Below are positions 1-8,058 of a DNA stretch of 33,030 bases, in pieces (position 1 is the stretch's first letter; every line of letters starts with the position of its first letter). A program made the translations under genes and the position numbers. Source of the DNA: Deltaproteobacteria bacterium (GTDB taxonomy: Bacteria; Myxococcota; XYA12-FULL-58-9); NCBI GenBank assembly GCA_016218825.1, contig JACRCV010000072.1, positions 1 to 33,030 on the forward strand, read 5' to 3'. Below the pieces are notes generated by a model. It did not search any database. It was not told the origin of the DNA and saw only the letters and a list, made by a program, of their open reading frames with translations.

Positions 1-399
1 CTACGCGGCGAGGGCGCCGCAGGCGGCGCGCTGGACGGCGGAGGGCGAACTGAGAGATGGTGCAACTGTCACGCGGACGGGGTGACCCCCGGGGTCAATG
101 CTCCTGAGAAGACGGGGGTCAAAGGTAGTGAGAGCCGGCAACAGATCAAGCTCTCCGCCGAGGTGGGGCCCTTCAACAAATGCCGTTGCGAATCCGCCAA
201 GCCCGAAGCCAACATGCTGTTCCGGCAGCCGAAGCGTGATCGATCCTTTCAAGCCGACTCCGTCCGCATAGCTACCTGTAGCATGTACAGTCCCGCCTAC
301 TTTCCAACCAGCTGCCGGCTCCTCGTCTCCGTAGGCTAATGATGGAAGGAAGAGGCACCCGAACAGCAGCGTCAAAGCCAGTCTCGTATTTGTCGTCAT
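1..399 (-). CDS. small secreted protein, unknown function
   Basis: A 132-residue protein ending in TAG at the very edge of the window. I start it at the ATG at 399, not at an in-frame ATG 51 bases upstream, because 399 is preceded by GAGATGAGG at good spacing and is followed directly by a signal peptide (MTTNTRLALTLLFGC, then a hydrophobic stretch and a likely cut after SLAYG). The mature part is Gly-rich with alternating hydrophobic residues (GSITLRLPEQ, GFGLGGFATAF), which would suit a small outer-membrane or periplasmic beta protein, but I recognise no family. The last 35 residues are of different character (basic, Pro/Ala-rich), so a frameshift that replaced the natural C-terminus is possible. 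A CRP-like palindrome lies about 75 bases upstream. Confidence 0.55.
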   Translation of the reverse strand: MTTNTRLALTLLFGCLFLPSLAYGDEEPAAGWKVGGTVHATGSYADGVGLKGSITLRLPEQHVGFGLGGFATAFVEGPHLGGELDLLPALTTFDPRLLRSIDPGGHPVRVTVAPSLSSPSAVQRAACGALAA

Positions 400-473
400 G
401 ACCTCATCTCCATTTCGATTCCGGTGTATGGGCGTCGAGAACGTGTCCATACGTGGTATCTGGGATAGACGTC

Positions 474-489
474 TGTGATCCTAGTCACG
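474..489. promoter_or_regulatory. CRP/FNR-like inverted repeat
   Basis: TGTGA-TCCTAG-TCACG differs at one base from the CRP core TGTGA-N6-TCACA. On the minus strand it overlaps TAGGAT, a possible -10 hexamer for the secreted-protein gene that starts at 399, with TTGCTT 15 bases further up as a weak -35. The location therefore fits regulation of that gene, more readily repression than activation. Sequence match only. Confidence 0.3.
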
Positions 490-511
490 AAACGCACGAA
501 GCAACCCCTTG

Positions 512-848
512 TTAGTCTTCTAGTTTTCGGACGGCTTGTTTCAGGGCCGTCGTTGTCGATTGCACATACGGTCCCAGCTCCACGATTGGCCGGCCGGGGC
601 CGCGGCACGGGCGACCACCGAGATCGGCAGCGACGCCGCGAGCGCGAAAGCGAGCACCTCGACCGTCACCTCGCCGTTCGGCATCGTGTGCCGGACGATT
701 CCGCCCGCCGGCCCGATGGTCGTTGGATCGCCAACCGACGCAGGCCCGGGCGTAGAACCAGAAACGAGAGCCCCGGATGCTCGTGGCCAAAGGCGCGACA
801 GAAGGCGCGAAGGGGTCGGACTCGCAGGGCGGGGTCGGCCAGCTGGTC
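512..848 (-). pseudogene. possible decayed gene in the gene-poor stretch 400-879
   Basis: The 480 bases between the secreted protein and the kinase stop hold no intact gene that I trust. On the minus strand, three overlapping pieces in three frames read like protein: 848-744 (residues such as DPALRVRPLRAF and GHEHPGLSFLVL), 747-541 (GPAGGIVRHTMPNGEVTVEV, then a hydrophobic run) and 589-512 (PIVELGPYVQ to AVRKLED, then TAA). They follow one another in order, as expected for a gene broken by two frameshifts. The family is unknown. The alternative is that these are chance readings of GC-rich DNA; no start codon with a ribosome site was found. Confidence 0.22.
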
Positions 849-879
849 GCGAGAGCGGCGACCGCGGTCACTCCCGTGC

Positions 880-3800
880 TCAGTGCTCGCCCGCCGGGAC
901 GATGCCGAGCCCGAGGCGTTGCTGCTCGGTCTCGAACGCGGCGCGCAGCTGGCGCGCGTCCTCGGTCGACACGTAGGTGATGGCCATCTCCGGCGTCAGG
1001 CGCGTCACGATCTCGCGCATCGTCTCCATCGCGTGGGTCAGGTGGGCGGCGCCGGCGTCGGTGCCGGCCTTCAAGCGCCCGAGCGCCCCCGCGGTCTCGA
1101 CGTCGAGCGGCCGGAGCTGACTCTTCACCGCCGCGGCCGCGGCTTGCTGCAGCAGGGCCTCGGCCTCGTCGCGCCGACCGCAGGCCGCCGCGGTCTGGCC
1201 CCTGAGCGACAGCACGAAGGGCTCGAGATAGCCGAGGGTGCCGTCTTCGACCTCGACCGCGAGGCGGCCGACGAGCTCGGCGGCGGCGTCGGTGTGCCGA
1301 CTGACGAGCGCGCAGCGGGTGGCGTAGAGCAGCACCAGGGCGCGGTCCGCCGGATCCTCGAGGGGCTCCATCACCGCCTTGAAGCACGACAGCAGGTCGT
1401 CGCCGGGCTGCCCCCGGCCGCAGCGGACCTCGACCCAGGAGTGGATCGCGGGGGCCTCGGCGCGGGTCACCGGGTCGCCGATCACCCGCGCGGTCTCGAG
1501 CGCCGACACCAGGAGCCGCCGCGCCGCCTCCAGGTCGCCGAGCTTGGCGTAGGTCTGGCCGAGCTCGACCTCGGTCGCCGCGGTCCCCGGGACGTCGTCG
1601 CTTAGTTGACTCATCTCCAGCGCCGCCGACAGCGCCATGATCGACGCCCGGAAGTCGCCGAGGTGCCGGCGCACGATGCCGATGTTGTGCAGGCAGGCGC
1701 CCTCGTCGTCCTTGGCGCGCGTCGCTCGCATCAGCTCCAGGCTGCGCTCGTAGCGCTCCAGCGCCCCGGTCAGGTCGCCCTCGCGCAGCTTGACGTTGCC
1801 GATCTCCCGCAACACCAGCCCCTGGCGCAGCCGATCGCCGTTGGCGCGCGCCACCCGCAGGCCGTAGACCAGCGCGCTCTTCGCGGCCCGGAACCGCCCG
1901 GCCTGCAGGAAGCCGCGGCCGAGCACCGTGGTCGCCTCGGCGAGCGCCGGCAAGTCGCCCTGCGCTCGCGCCCGCCTTTGCGCCAAGCGCGCGTAGCGCA
2001 CCCCTTGCACCACCTCGCTGCGCTTCTTCGCCATCTGCGCTAGGTCAATGAGCACCGCGAGCGCCTCGCTGTCGGCGCCGGCGGCCTCGAGGTCGGCAAG
2101 CGCCGACTTCAACAGCTCTTCACCGCGGGCGTTGTCTCCGGCCTGCATCGCCACCCGGGCCTGGAGACGTCGCGCCCCCGCCTGCAGGCGGCGATCCGGG
2201 GGGCTCGCGAGCAGGGTCAGCGCCCGGGCGGCGCACGCCTCGGTCTCGGCCGGCACGCCGCGCATCCACGCGACGCGCCCCAGGCCCAAGGTTGCCTCGA
2301 CGACGATCTGGGTCTGGTCGGCGCCGGCGGCGCCGGCCGCGGTCTGAAACCACACCGCGGCGCGCTCGAGCTCGCCGGTGCGCTCGAACAGCCGGCCGAG
2401 ACGCAAGCCGATGGTCGCGGTGCGCCGGTCACCGGTCTCGGGGAGACGGGCGAAGGCGCGGGCGTAGTACTCGATGGCGCGGCGATCGGCGAACACCACG
2501 GCGGCGCGATCGCCGGCCTCGACCGCGGCGTCCACGGCGCGGCTGTCGTCGCTGCCCTTCAACAGGTGCTCGACCTGCTCCTCGGCGCGGCCGGCGACCG
2601 GCAGGTCGGCCACCGCCGCGGCCCGATCGTGGAGGAGGCGCCGGCGTGCCTGCGGGATCCGTTGGTACACCGCGGTGACCAGCGCGCGGCTGGCGAAGGC
2701 GTAGACCGGCTCGGTGGCTGCCGCCTCCAGCGTCAAGATCTCGCGGCGCGCGAGCTCGGCGAGGATCGCGGCGGTGCGGCCCAGGTCGGCGTCGACCATC
2801 GGCGAGACGTTTTGCGCCGAGAGGTGATGACCGAGCACCGCGGCGGCTTCGAGGACGCCGCGATCGGCCTCCGGCAGGGCGTCGATCCGGGCGGCGATCA
2901 GCTCGGTGTCGGCGTGGCGCGCGGCGCGGTAACGGCCGCCGGTGAACACGTAACCGTGCGCGGCGCGCTGGATGGTCTTGTCGACCACCAGGCGGGCGAG
3001 GGTGCGCTCGACCAGGCTCGGCATCCCCTGGCTGTCCTCGGTCAGGCGCAACAGCGCCGGCATCGGCAGCTGCAGGCCGAACAGGCGGTGCGCCGCGAGC
3101 GCGGCGATCTCGGCCTGCTTCAGGGGTGGCAGCGCCACCCTCTGGACATGGGCGCCCAACACCTCGAGCGTCGCGTTACCGTCGGCGCGGGCGTCGGCGC
3201 CGCAGATGACCAAGAGCGGCTTGTCGGCGAGCTCGTCGAACAGCGCCCGCAGCACCTCGAGGGCCATCGCCTCGGCGCGATGCAGGTCGTCGATCAAGAG
3301 CGCGGTCGGCGTGGCGCCGAAGGCCTGGGCGAGCTTCAGCCCGATCTGGCCGGCGTAGCGCGCCATCTCCGCGGCGCCGGTGCCGTGCTCGGGCAGCGTG
3401 GCCTTCGGCGCCTCCGGCGCGAAGAGCTCGGGGCACAGCGTCTGCGCCGCGGTGACGAGCGTCGGGATCGGCGCGGCGCTCTCGGCGGTGGCGCGGAAGC
3501 GGCCGACCGCGAAGCCCTCGAGCGCCAGGACGCTCGCGAGCTCGCGCAAGAACGGCGACTTGCCGACGCCCTTCTCGCCCTCGACGAGCAGGGCGCGACC
3601 GCGCCGTTCGCGGAGCACCTGCCGTCCGATCTGCTTGATCTGGGCCACCGCCTTGCGGCGGTGCGAGGTAGCGCCGCCGCGCAACAGCCGCTCGGTCGTG
3701 GCGCGCACCGGGCCGCGGCCGAGGCGTAGGTCTTGGAGCCCGCCGAGCGCGTCGGCGGCGAGCTGGGCGTCGGCGAAGCGCGCCGCCGGGTCGGGGTGGA

Positions 3801-4515
3801 CGAGGCGCATCACGAAGTCGGAGAGGCCGGCGGAGATCACCGGGTTCAGGCTCTGCGGCGTCGGCAGCGCTTCGGTCAGGCGGCGGGCCGCCTCCTCGAC
3901 CGTCCTGACCGCGGTCTGCGGCAGCAAGGCCTCGTAGAGCACCATCCCCAGCGAGTACAGATCGGCGCGCCCGTCCACCGGATCGCCGCGCACCACCTCG
4001 GGGGCCATGTACGGCAACGTCCCGGCGGCCGGCAGCTTGTCGCCGTGGGCGACGAGCAGCCCGAAGTCGATCAACCGGGCTGCGGACGCGGTGCCGCGGC
4101 CGACCACGAGGATGTTGCTCGGCTGGATGTCGCGATGCACGAAGCCGCGGGCGTGGATCGCGGCGAGCGCGTCCAAGACCTGCATCGCCACTGCGCCGAG
4201 GGCCTCGGGATCGTGGCGGTCGGCGAAGCTCGCGAGCTTGTCGCCCGGCACCAGCTCCATGGTGTAATAGGGCCGGCCTTTGGCGTTGACCCCGTAGTCG
4301 AAGGCGCGGACGACGTTCGGGTGGCGGAGCTCGCGCAGGCGGCGAAACTCGATGCGGTAGCGCTGCACCTGGCCGTCCTTGGTCGCGAGCTTCAGCGCCC
4401 GCACCACGTTCTGCAGCCGGTCATGGACTCGGACCACCCTCGACGCGGCGCCCCGGCCGAGATCGCCCTGGAGCGCGAAGCGGCCGCTGATGCCCTCGAA
4501 CTGGCCGTCGCTCAC
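880..4515 (-). CDS. Ser/Thr kinase - AAA ATPase - TPR signalling protein
   Basis: A 1,211-residue signalling protein. The GTG start at 4515 overlaps the stop of the esterase gene upstream (GTGA), so the two are translationally coupled; a longer reading to 4980 only shadows the esterase. Residues 12-260 are a protein kinase: Gly loop near 17-27, Lys42 (RALKL), Glu56, catalytic loop HRDIQPSN at 127-134, DFG at 150-152, APE at 171-173. The loop has Gln where Ser/Thr kinases have Lys (HRDxK), so activity is not certain. Residues ~280-560 are an AAA_16-type ATPase: Walker A GEKGVGKS at 313-320 and Walker B LLIDD followed by LHRAE. The remaining ~600 residues are Ala/Leu/Arg-rich helical hairpins typical of TPRs (for example GDLTGALERYERSLELM). 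By family knowledge these proteins sense or relay signals through TPR partners; the partner is unknown. Confidence 0.93.
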   Translation of the reverse strand: MSDGQFEGISGRFALQGDLGRGAASRVVRVHDRLQNVVRALKLATKDGQVQRYRIEFRRLRELRHPNVVRAFDYGVNAKGRPYYTMELVPGDKLASFADRHDPEALGAVAMQVLDALAAIHARGFVHRDIQPSNILVVGRGTASAARLIDFGLLVAHGDKLPAAGTLPYMAPEVVRGDPVDGRADLYSLGMVLYEALLPQTAVRTVEEAARRLTEALPTPQSLNPVISAGLSDFVMRLVHPDPAARFADAQLAADALGGLQDLRLGRGPVRATTERLLRGGATSHRRKAVAQIKQIGRQVLRERRGRALLVEGEKGVGKSPFLRELASVLALEGFAVGRFRATAESAAPIPTLVTAAQTLCPELFAPEAPKATLPEHGTGAAEMARYAGQIGLKLAQAFGATPTALLIDDLHRAEAMALEVLRALFDELADKPLLVICGADARADGNATLEVLGAHVQRVALPPLKQAEIAALAAHRLFGLQLPMPALLRLTEDSQGMPSLVERTLARLVVDKTIQRAAHGYVFTGGRYRAARHADTELIAARIDALPEADRGVLEAAAVLGHHLSAQNVSPMVDADLGRTAAILAELARREILTLEAAATEPVYAFASRALVTAVYQRIPQARRRLLHDRAAAVADLPVAGRAEEQVEHLLKGSDDSRAVDAAVEAGDRAAVVFADRRAIEYYARAFARLPETGDRRTATIGLRLGRLFERTGELERAAVWFQTAAGAAGADQTQIVVEATLGLGRVAWMRGVPAETEACAARALTLLASPPDRRLQAGARRLQARVAMQAGDNARGEELLKSALADLEAAGADSEALAVLIDLAQMAKKRSEVVQGVRYARLAQRRARAQGDLPALAEATTVLGRGFLQAGRFRAAKSALVYGLRVARANGDRLRQGLVLREIGNVKLREGDLTGALERYERSLELMRATRAKDDEGACLHNIGIVRRHLGDFRASIMALSAALEMSQLSDDVPGTAATEVELGQTYAKLGDLEAARRLLVSALETARVIGDPVTRAEAPAIHSWVEVRCGRGQPGDDLLSCFKAVMEPLEDPADRALVLLYATRCALVSRHTDAAAELVGRLAVEVEDGTLGYLEPFVLSLRGQTAAACGRRDEAEALLQQAAAAAVKSQLRPLDVETAGALGRLKAGTDAGAAHLTHAMETMREIVTRLTPEMAITYVSTEDARQLRAAFETEQQRLGLGIVPAGEH

Positions 4516-5294
4516 GGCCTCTCCGCCGTCGCCGCGAGCTCGACCGCGAAGTCGGTGACCACGCGGCGCACCTCGTCGCGCTCGTAGTCGCGGGTGAGGA
4601 TGTGGTTGGAGCGGGCGAGGGCGACGGTGCGGACGCTCGCGCTCTTCACCCGGGCCTCGAGGCGCGCCATGTTGGCGAACGGCACCACCCGGTCCTTGCG
4701 GCTGTAAATCAGGAGCAGCGGGCAAGTCACCTGTGGCAACAACCGGTCCACCTGGAGCATCAGCTCGCGAAAGGAGCTCAGCCCGGAGAGCGGCGAGCGG
4801 CCGACGTCGGGCTGCAGCGCCCGCGCCCCGGGGTCGTAGACGCTCGGCGCGGTCTTGCCCTTGAACTGCCGCAGCGGCCGGAACAGCGGCAACAGCGGCA
4901 ACAGCGGCTGGCGCAAGAACAGCGGCGCGGCGAGGATGGCGGCGCCGACGACCGGGTAGTGCACCGCGAGCTTCAGGCACAACAGGCCGCCCATCGAGAA
5001 GCCGCAGACGATCACGTGGTCAGACCGGGATCGCAGCGCGACGTAGGCGTCGACGACGCTCTCCCACCAGTCGGGCCAGCGGCTGGCGGCGAGCCGGGCC
5101 TCGCCCTGCGCGTGGCCGGCGAGCCGCACGTTCGCGACCACGAAACCCTGTTGGGCCAAGTGCAGCGCCAGGTCGCGCAGGTCATGGGGGGTGCCGGTGA
5201 AGCCGTGCGCCAGGAGCACCGCGGACTTGCCTGCCCCGGTCACGAAGGGGGCGAGGCGGTCCTCGGTGACCCCGGTGGGCATCGGCTCAGCCAT
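4512..5294 (-). CDS. alpha/beta hydrolase, Est30-like carboxylesterase / monoacylglycerol lipase
   Basis: A 260-residue cytoplasmic alpha/beta hydrolase. LLAHGFTGTPHDLRDLA carries the oxyanion-hole HG; the nucleophile elbow is GFSMGG; the acid is the Asp of SRKDRVVP; the base is the His of SNHILTRDYERDEV. This layout, and the conserved GFTGTP and THxI/SNHIL...DxERDxV stretches, match the Geobacillus Est30 carboxylesterase family (EC 3.1.1.1). No signal peptide is seen. I chose the ATG at 5294, just before the first conserved block; its ribosome site is weak (AGGA about 5 bases away), but a short upstream ORF with a strong site overlaps this start. Its last bases overlap the kinase gene, so esterase and kinase are co-transcribed; the substrate cannot be read from sequence. 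Confidence 0.9.
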   Translation of the reverse strand: MAEPMPTGVTEDRLAPFVTGAGKSAVLLAHGFTGTPHDLRDLALHLAQQGFVVANVRLAGHAQGEARLAASRWPDWWESVVDAYVALRSRSDHVIVCGFSMGGLLCLKLAVHYPVVGAAILAAPLFLRQPLLPLLPLFRPLRQFKGKTAPSVYDPGARALQPDVGRSPLSGLSSFRELMLQVDRLLPQVTCPLLLIYSRKDRVVPFANMARLEARVKSASVRTVALARSNHILTRDYERDEVRRVVTDFAVELAATAERP

Positions 5295-5364
5295 GGTCCT
5301 GGAGCCTCGGCGTCGACGCCGGCGGCAACCGGTCCGCCTTGCACTCGATCTCGGCCCGTCGCAT
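5287..5364 (-). CDS. candidate 25-codon leader ORF before the esterase
   Basis: The ATG at 5364 is preceded by a strong Shine-Dalgarno run (GGGGAGAGGGGCG) that the esterase start lacks. The frame runs 25 codons (MRRAEIECKADR...) and ends 8 bases inside the esterase coding sequence in another frame. Such an arrangement can deliver ribosomes to the weak downstream start. It could equally be a chance ORF next to a purine-rich tract. No similarity to a known peptide was recognised. Confidence 0.3.
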   Translation of the reverse strand: MRRAEIECKADRLPPASTPRLQDHG

Positions 5365-5453
5365 GCTCGCCCCTCTCCCCTGGTGTAGCACCGCCGCGAG
5401 TCTTCGGCCATGGCGGTAACGCCGGCGGTGGTCGTCAGCCGCAACCGGCGCGG

Positions 5454-5482
5454 TTGTGGCGCCCGGGGCGCGCGGCTACTGT
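5454..5482 (+). promoter_or_regulatory. candidate promoter for a leaderless mRNA (GNAT-like gene)
   Basis: TTGTGG at 5454-5459, exactly 17 bases, then TACTGT at 5477-5482. The GTG start at 5490 lies 7 bases after the -10 box, where transcription should begin, and there is no Shine-Dalgarno. The same geometry occurs at 11874-11909 and 27275-27310, which raises the value of this otherwise weak match. Confidence 0.4.
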
Positions 5483-5489
5483 AGTGGTC

Positions 5490-6089
5490 GTGACGCAGCC
5501 GTTTCCGGTTCAGGTCGGGCGGGCGACGCCCGCACAGCTCGAGCGAATCGCGGTGTGGCTCGCCGACCGGGCCATCTACGAAGACGCGTTCATGTTGGCC
5601 GCGCCCCCCGATCCGGCGTGGGTCGCGGCGTCGATGCTCCTCGTCAAGAACAACAGCGGCATCGAGTTTCAACCGGTGCGCTTCTGGTCGGTCGCGGACG
5701 CCGCCGGGGCCCAGGTCGGGTTCGCGATCGACTACGGCTGGGACTTTGCCGAGGACAGCGCCCGCGAGATCGACTGCGCCCTCGTGGCCTACGACGGCAA
5801 GAACCCGCGGCTGGCGCTGTACGCCTTTGCGTCGTTGATGCACCGCCTGTTCTCCGAGTGCGGCGCGACCGCGCTGTGGGCGCGGGTGCCGCTTCGCGGC
5901 GGCGGCGCCGGCCTGTCGCGGTTTTTCGCCGCTATCGGCACCACCGTGACCAAGGTCGGCAGGGTGGTGCAGCCCACCACCAAGGCGGAGCTGCGGCGCG
6001 CCTATTACACCGCGACGCCGGCGTCGTTCTACGCCTCGCCGCTCGGGATGCGGGCCAAAGCGCTCGAGCTCCCTCGAGACGGGCGCTAG
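5490..6089 (+). CDS. GNAT-like protein, possible N-acyltransferase
   Basis: A 199-residue cytoplasmic protein divergent from the esterase-kinase pair. I chose the GTG at 5490 because of the promoter spacing; a GTG six bases earlier is the alternative. The order of elements resembles a GNAT fold: an N-terminal helix-rich part (QLERIAVWLADRAIYEDAF), a strand with VRFWSVADAAGAQVGFAIDYG, a strand EIDCALVAYDGK, a helix LYAFASLMHRLFSECGATALWARV, and SRFFAAIGTTVTKVGRVVQ, like the 'rfyeklGF' end of acetyltransferases. The classic acetyl-CoA loop (Q/RxxGxG/A) is not clear, so activity is an inference. It ends in the convergent gap shared with the PilZ gene. Confidence 0.7.
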   Translation: MTQPFPVQVGRATPAQLERIAVWLADRAIYEDAFMLAAPPDPAWVAASMLLVKNNSGIEFQPVRFWSVADAAGAQVGFAIDYGWDFAEDSAREIDCALVAYDGKNPRLALYAFASLMHRLFSECGATALWARVPLRGGGAGLSRFFAAIGTTVTKVGRVVQPTTKAELRRAYYTATPASFYASPLGMRAKALELPRDGR

Positions 6090-6117
6090 ACCGCTCTGGT
6101 GCTGAAGCGGCCGTCGT

Positions 6118-6180
6118 GCCCGCCCCACTCGGGGGCGGGATCCGGCGCGGTTCGGACGTACTCAGGGGTGGGGGTGGGGA
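6118..6180. repeat. intergenic hairpin repeat, copy 1
   Basis: GCCCGCCCC, loop ACTCG, then GGGGCGGG form an 8-bp G/C stem (6118-6139), followed about 25 bases later by CAGGGGTGGGGGTGGGGA (6163-6180). Read on the minus strand this matches the copy at 22809-22874: the same CCCCACCCCCACCCC block and the same hairpin, with loop CGAGT against CGGGT. It fills the convergent gap between the GNAT-like and PilZ genes. There is no T-tract, so it is not a standard terminator; a REP-like repeat is the simplest reading. Confidence 0.6.
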
Positions 6181-6216
6181 GCGCGGCCGAGAGCGGCCGC
6201 GCGGGAATCAAAAGCG

Positions 6217-6594
6217 TCAGCGCGCGCCTTGGCTGCCGGATCGCATCGGCACGCCGTGGCGACCGAGGAAGCCACGCAGCTGCTCGAACTGGCGCACCGT
6301 CAGGCCGGTCAGGCGGAAGGCGATCCCCGGGATCCGGTCCCACTGCACGTCAGGCGCGTACTCGCTGGTGCGGACGACCTCGCCCTGGATCTCGAAGGGC
6401 AGCTGCTCCTCGTCCGGCAGGTCGGGCAGGATCGTCACCTTGGTGCCCGCCGGCAGCTGATGCATGGTCTCGACGAAGATGCCCGACTCCGACATGTCCA
6501 CGACCGGCCCGCTCCAGAACTCTTCGCCGGTGTCGTAGATGACGCGCAGGTTCGTGACCTTGAACCGCGGCGCCCGCTGTTTGTCTGTGCTCAT
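6217..6594 (-). CDS. PilZ-domain protein (TIGR02266-like)
   Basis: A 125-residue stand-alone PilZ domain. The N-terminal QRAPRFKV corresponds to the arginine-rich c-di-GMP loop (here R-x-x-R rather than the strict RxxxR), and VVDMSESGIFVET is the D/NxSxxG motif; the strand pattern LPAGTKVTILPDLP ... EIQGEVVRT ... IPGIAFRLTGL completes the barrel. The family binds cyclic di-GMP and acts on motility, polysaccharide or transcription machinery; with the altered Arg spacing, binding is likely but not certain. I start at the ATG at 6594, 8 bases after GAGG, rather than at an upstream in-frame ATG with no support. A TTGAGA box, 17 bases, CACTGT lies just upstream as a weak promoter candidate. The gene is divergent from the lipoprotein at 6768. 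Confidence 0.88.
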   Translation of the reverse strand: MSTDKQRAPRFKVTNLRVIYDTGEEFWSGPVVDMSESGIFVETMHQLPAGTKVTILPDLPDEEQLPFEIQGEVVRTSEYAPDVQWDRIPGIAFRLTGLTVRQFEQLRGFLGRHGVPMRSGSQGAR

Positions 6595-6767
6595 GCGTCG
6601 GACCTCGTCAGTCGGCAGACAGTGACGCAGATCTGGTGCGATCTCAAGGCCCTCGCGCGTGTCTCCCCCGTGTCGTGGCGCTGCATCCGGGGCCGACATG
6701 CGCTATCCTTTTCTGGTTTGCGGGGGCGCGGTGTCTAGATCTGGAACCCGAACGCAGGAGGGTCACC

Positions 6768-7988
6768 ATGAAGCGATTGGCCATTGTCTCGGTTGTCGTA
6801 TGGGCGGCGGCGTGCGGCAAAGAAACAGAGCCGAGCTCGGACGAGGCGCTGCTCGCGGCGTATCGCGGCGCCATCCCGTCGGAGGCGCAGATCACCGCCA
6901 AGGATCCGCAAGCCACCGTGCGCGCCGTCGGTGACCCGGCCGGCTGGCCCAGGGTTGCCGGCCCCGAGGCCGTGCAGATCAATCAGGCGGTGCTCGGTAT
7001 CGTCAGAGTCATGCGCGCCATCACCAACCTGCAGCCGACGCTCTTCAACAGCGCCACCAAGGAGTTCCTCTGGGGCCCGTGGGCGAACGAGGACGACTAC
7101 GGCACCGTCGCCGCCTACATCAAAGAGCTCGGGGTCTGCAAAGACACGCCGGCGTGCGCCGCGGCCGCCGACTGCACCGCGGTGCCGGGGTGCAAAGAGG
7201 ACTTCAAGTACGCCTACGCGCTCTTGCGCGGGCGAAACAACGACCTGACGACGATGAAGCCGGTGATCTGGGGCGCGGCGACCCCGGACCCGACGAACGA
7301 GGACAACGGCGTCGGCGTGACCCTCTTCGACTTCGAGGCCAACTTCGCGTTCGCCGATGCCAACGACCCCGACTTCGCGACCAAGGTCTTCGATCGCGGC
7401 CGCTTCGTCTCGGTGTACGGCGCCGCCGACGACGCCGAGAACCCCGGGGCGCGCTTTGGCTGGGTCTACGCGGTGTTTCGCAACTTCATCGGCAAGGACA
7501 AGTACGCGCCCGGCGCCGATCCGCAGCAAGCCGGCAGCGACGTCGACTACCTCTACGGTCACTACCGCGGCGCCGACGGCAACGTGCTCGACTTCCTGCA
7601 CTTCGAGGTGCCGCTCAACATCGACAACACCGCGACCGCGGCGCTGGAGACCCTGTCGGTGAAGATGGCGTTCTTGAACACCGGCTGGGGCCGCGCCGAG
7701 GTCGGCGCGAGCGGCGGTGACCTGGTGGCGCCGGCGGCCTACGACGAGACCGAGTGCTGGAGCGCCGCGCTCAACCGCACCTACCTGGCGCAGGTCTACA
7801 CCCCGGAGACCGGCGCGCCGATCGTCGGCACTCCGGAGGGCACCGAGCAGGGCTGCGGCCCCGACGTCGGCGGCGGCGTGATGTTGTTCGCCCGGCCCCT
7901 CGCCGACCTCGGCATCCCGACCCTGGACGACGTCGACCAGAGCATGCGCGCCGCCTGCGAGAGCGTCGCCGAGAACGGCATGCAGTAG
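6768..7988 (+). CDS. lipoprotein of unknown function
   Basis: A 406-residue predicted lipoprotein. The ATG is 5 bases after a perfect AGGAGG. The signal peptide MKRLAIVSVVVWAAAC ends in a lipobox with Cys16, followed by a short acidic/Ser linker (GKETEPSSDE). The mature part is soluble-looking, rich in Asp, Ala and aromatic residues, with two Cys-containing segments (VCKDTPACAAAADCTAVPGCKED; ETECWSAALNR ... EQGCGPD) that probably form disulfides. Tracts such as VKMAFLNTGWGRAEVGA and VPLNIDNTATAA look like beta structure. I do not recognise the family. It sits alone between the PilZ gene (divergent, 173-base gap) and the O-methyltransferase (convergent, 70-base gap). Confidence 0.85.
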   Translation: MKRLAIVSVVVWAAACGKETEPSSDEALLAAYRGAIPSEAQITAKDPQATVRAVGDPAGWPRVAGPEAVQINQAVLGIVRVMRAITNLQPTLFNSATKEFLWGPWANEDDYGTVAAYIKELGVCKDTPACAAAADCTAVPGCKEDFKYAYALLRGRNNDLTTMKPVIWGAATPDPTNEDNGVGVTLFDFEANFAFADANDPDFATKVFDRGRFVSVYGAADDAENPGARFGWVYAVFRNFIGKDKYAPGADPQQAGSDVDYLYGHYRGADGNVLDFLHFEVPLNIDNTATAALETLSVKMAFLNTGWGRAEVGASGGDLVAPAAYDETECWSAALNRTYLAQVYTPETGAPIVGTPEGTEQGCGPDVGGGVMLFARPLADLGIPTLDDVDQSMRAACESVAENGMQ

Positions 7989-8058
7989 CCGCGCCGGTAA
8001 GAGCAGGACGACGCGGATCAGCCAAGTCAGGTCGTAGCGCGCTTGCCGGCCGGCACGT

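Noticed and set aside
4516-4980. Longer start for the kinase-ATPase
   Set aside because: The added residues are an out-of-frame shadow of the esterase; GTG at 4515 gives the standard overlap.
4602-5489. Upstream extension of the GNAT-like frame
   Set aside because: It lies antisense to the esterase and shows no domain; the promoter and GTG at 5490 fit better.
8041-8058. TGCCGGCCGGCA palindrome between convergent genes
   Set aside because: Short, GC-only and expected often by chance in this composition; no T-tract.
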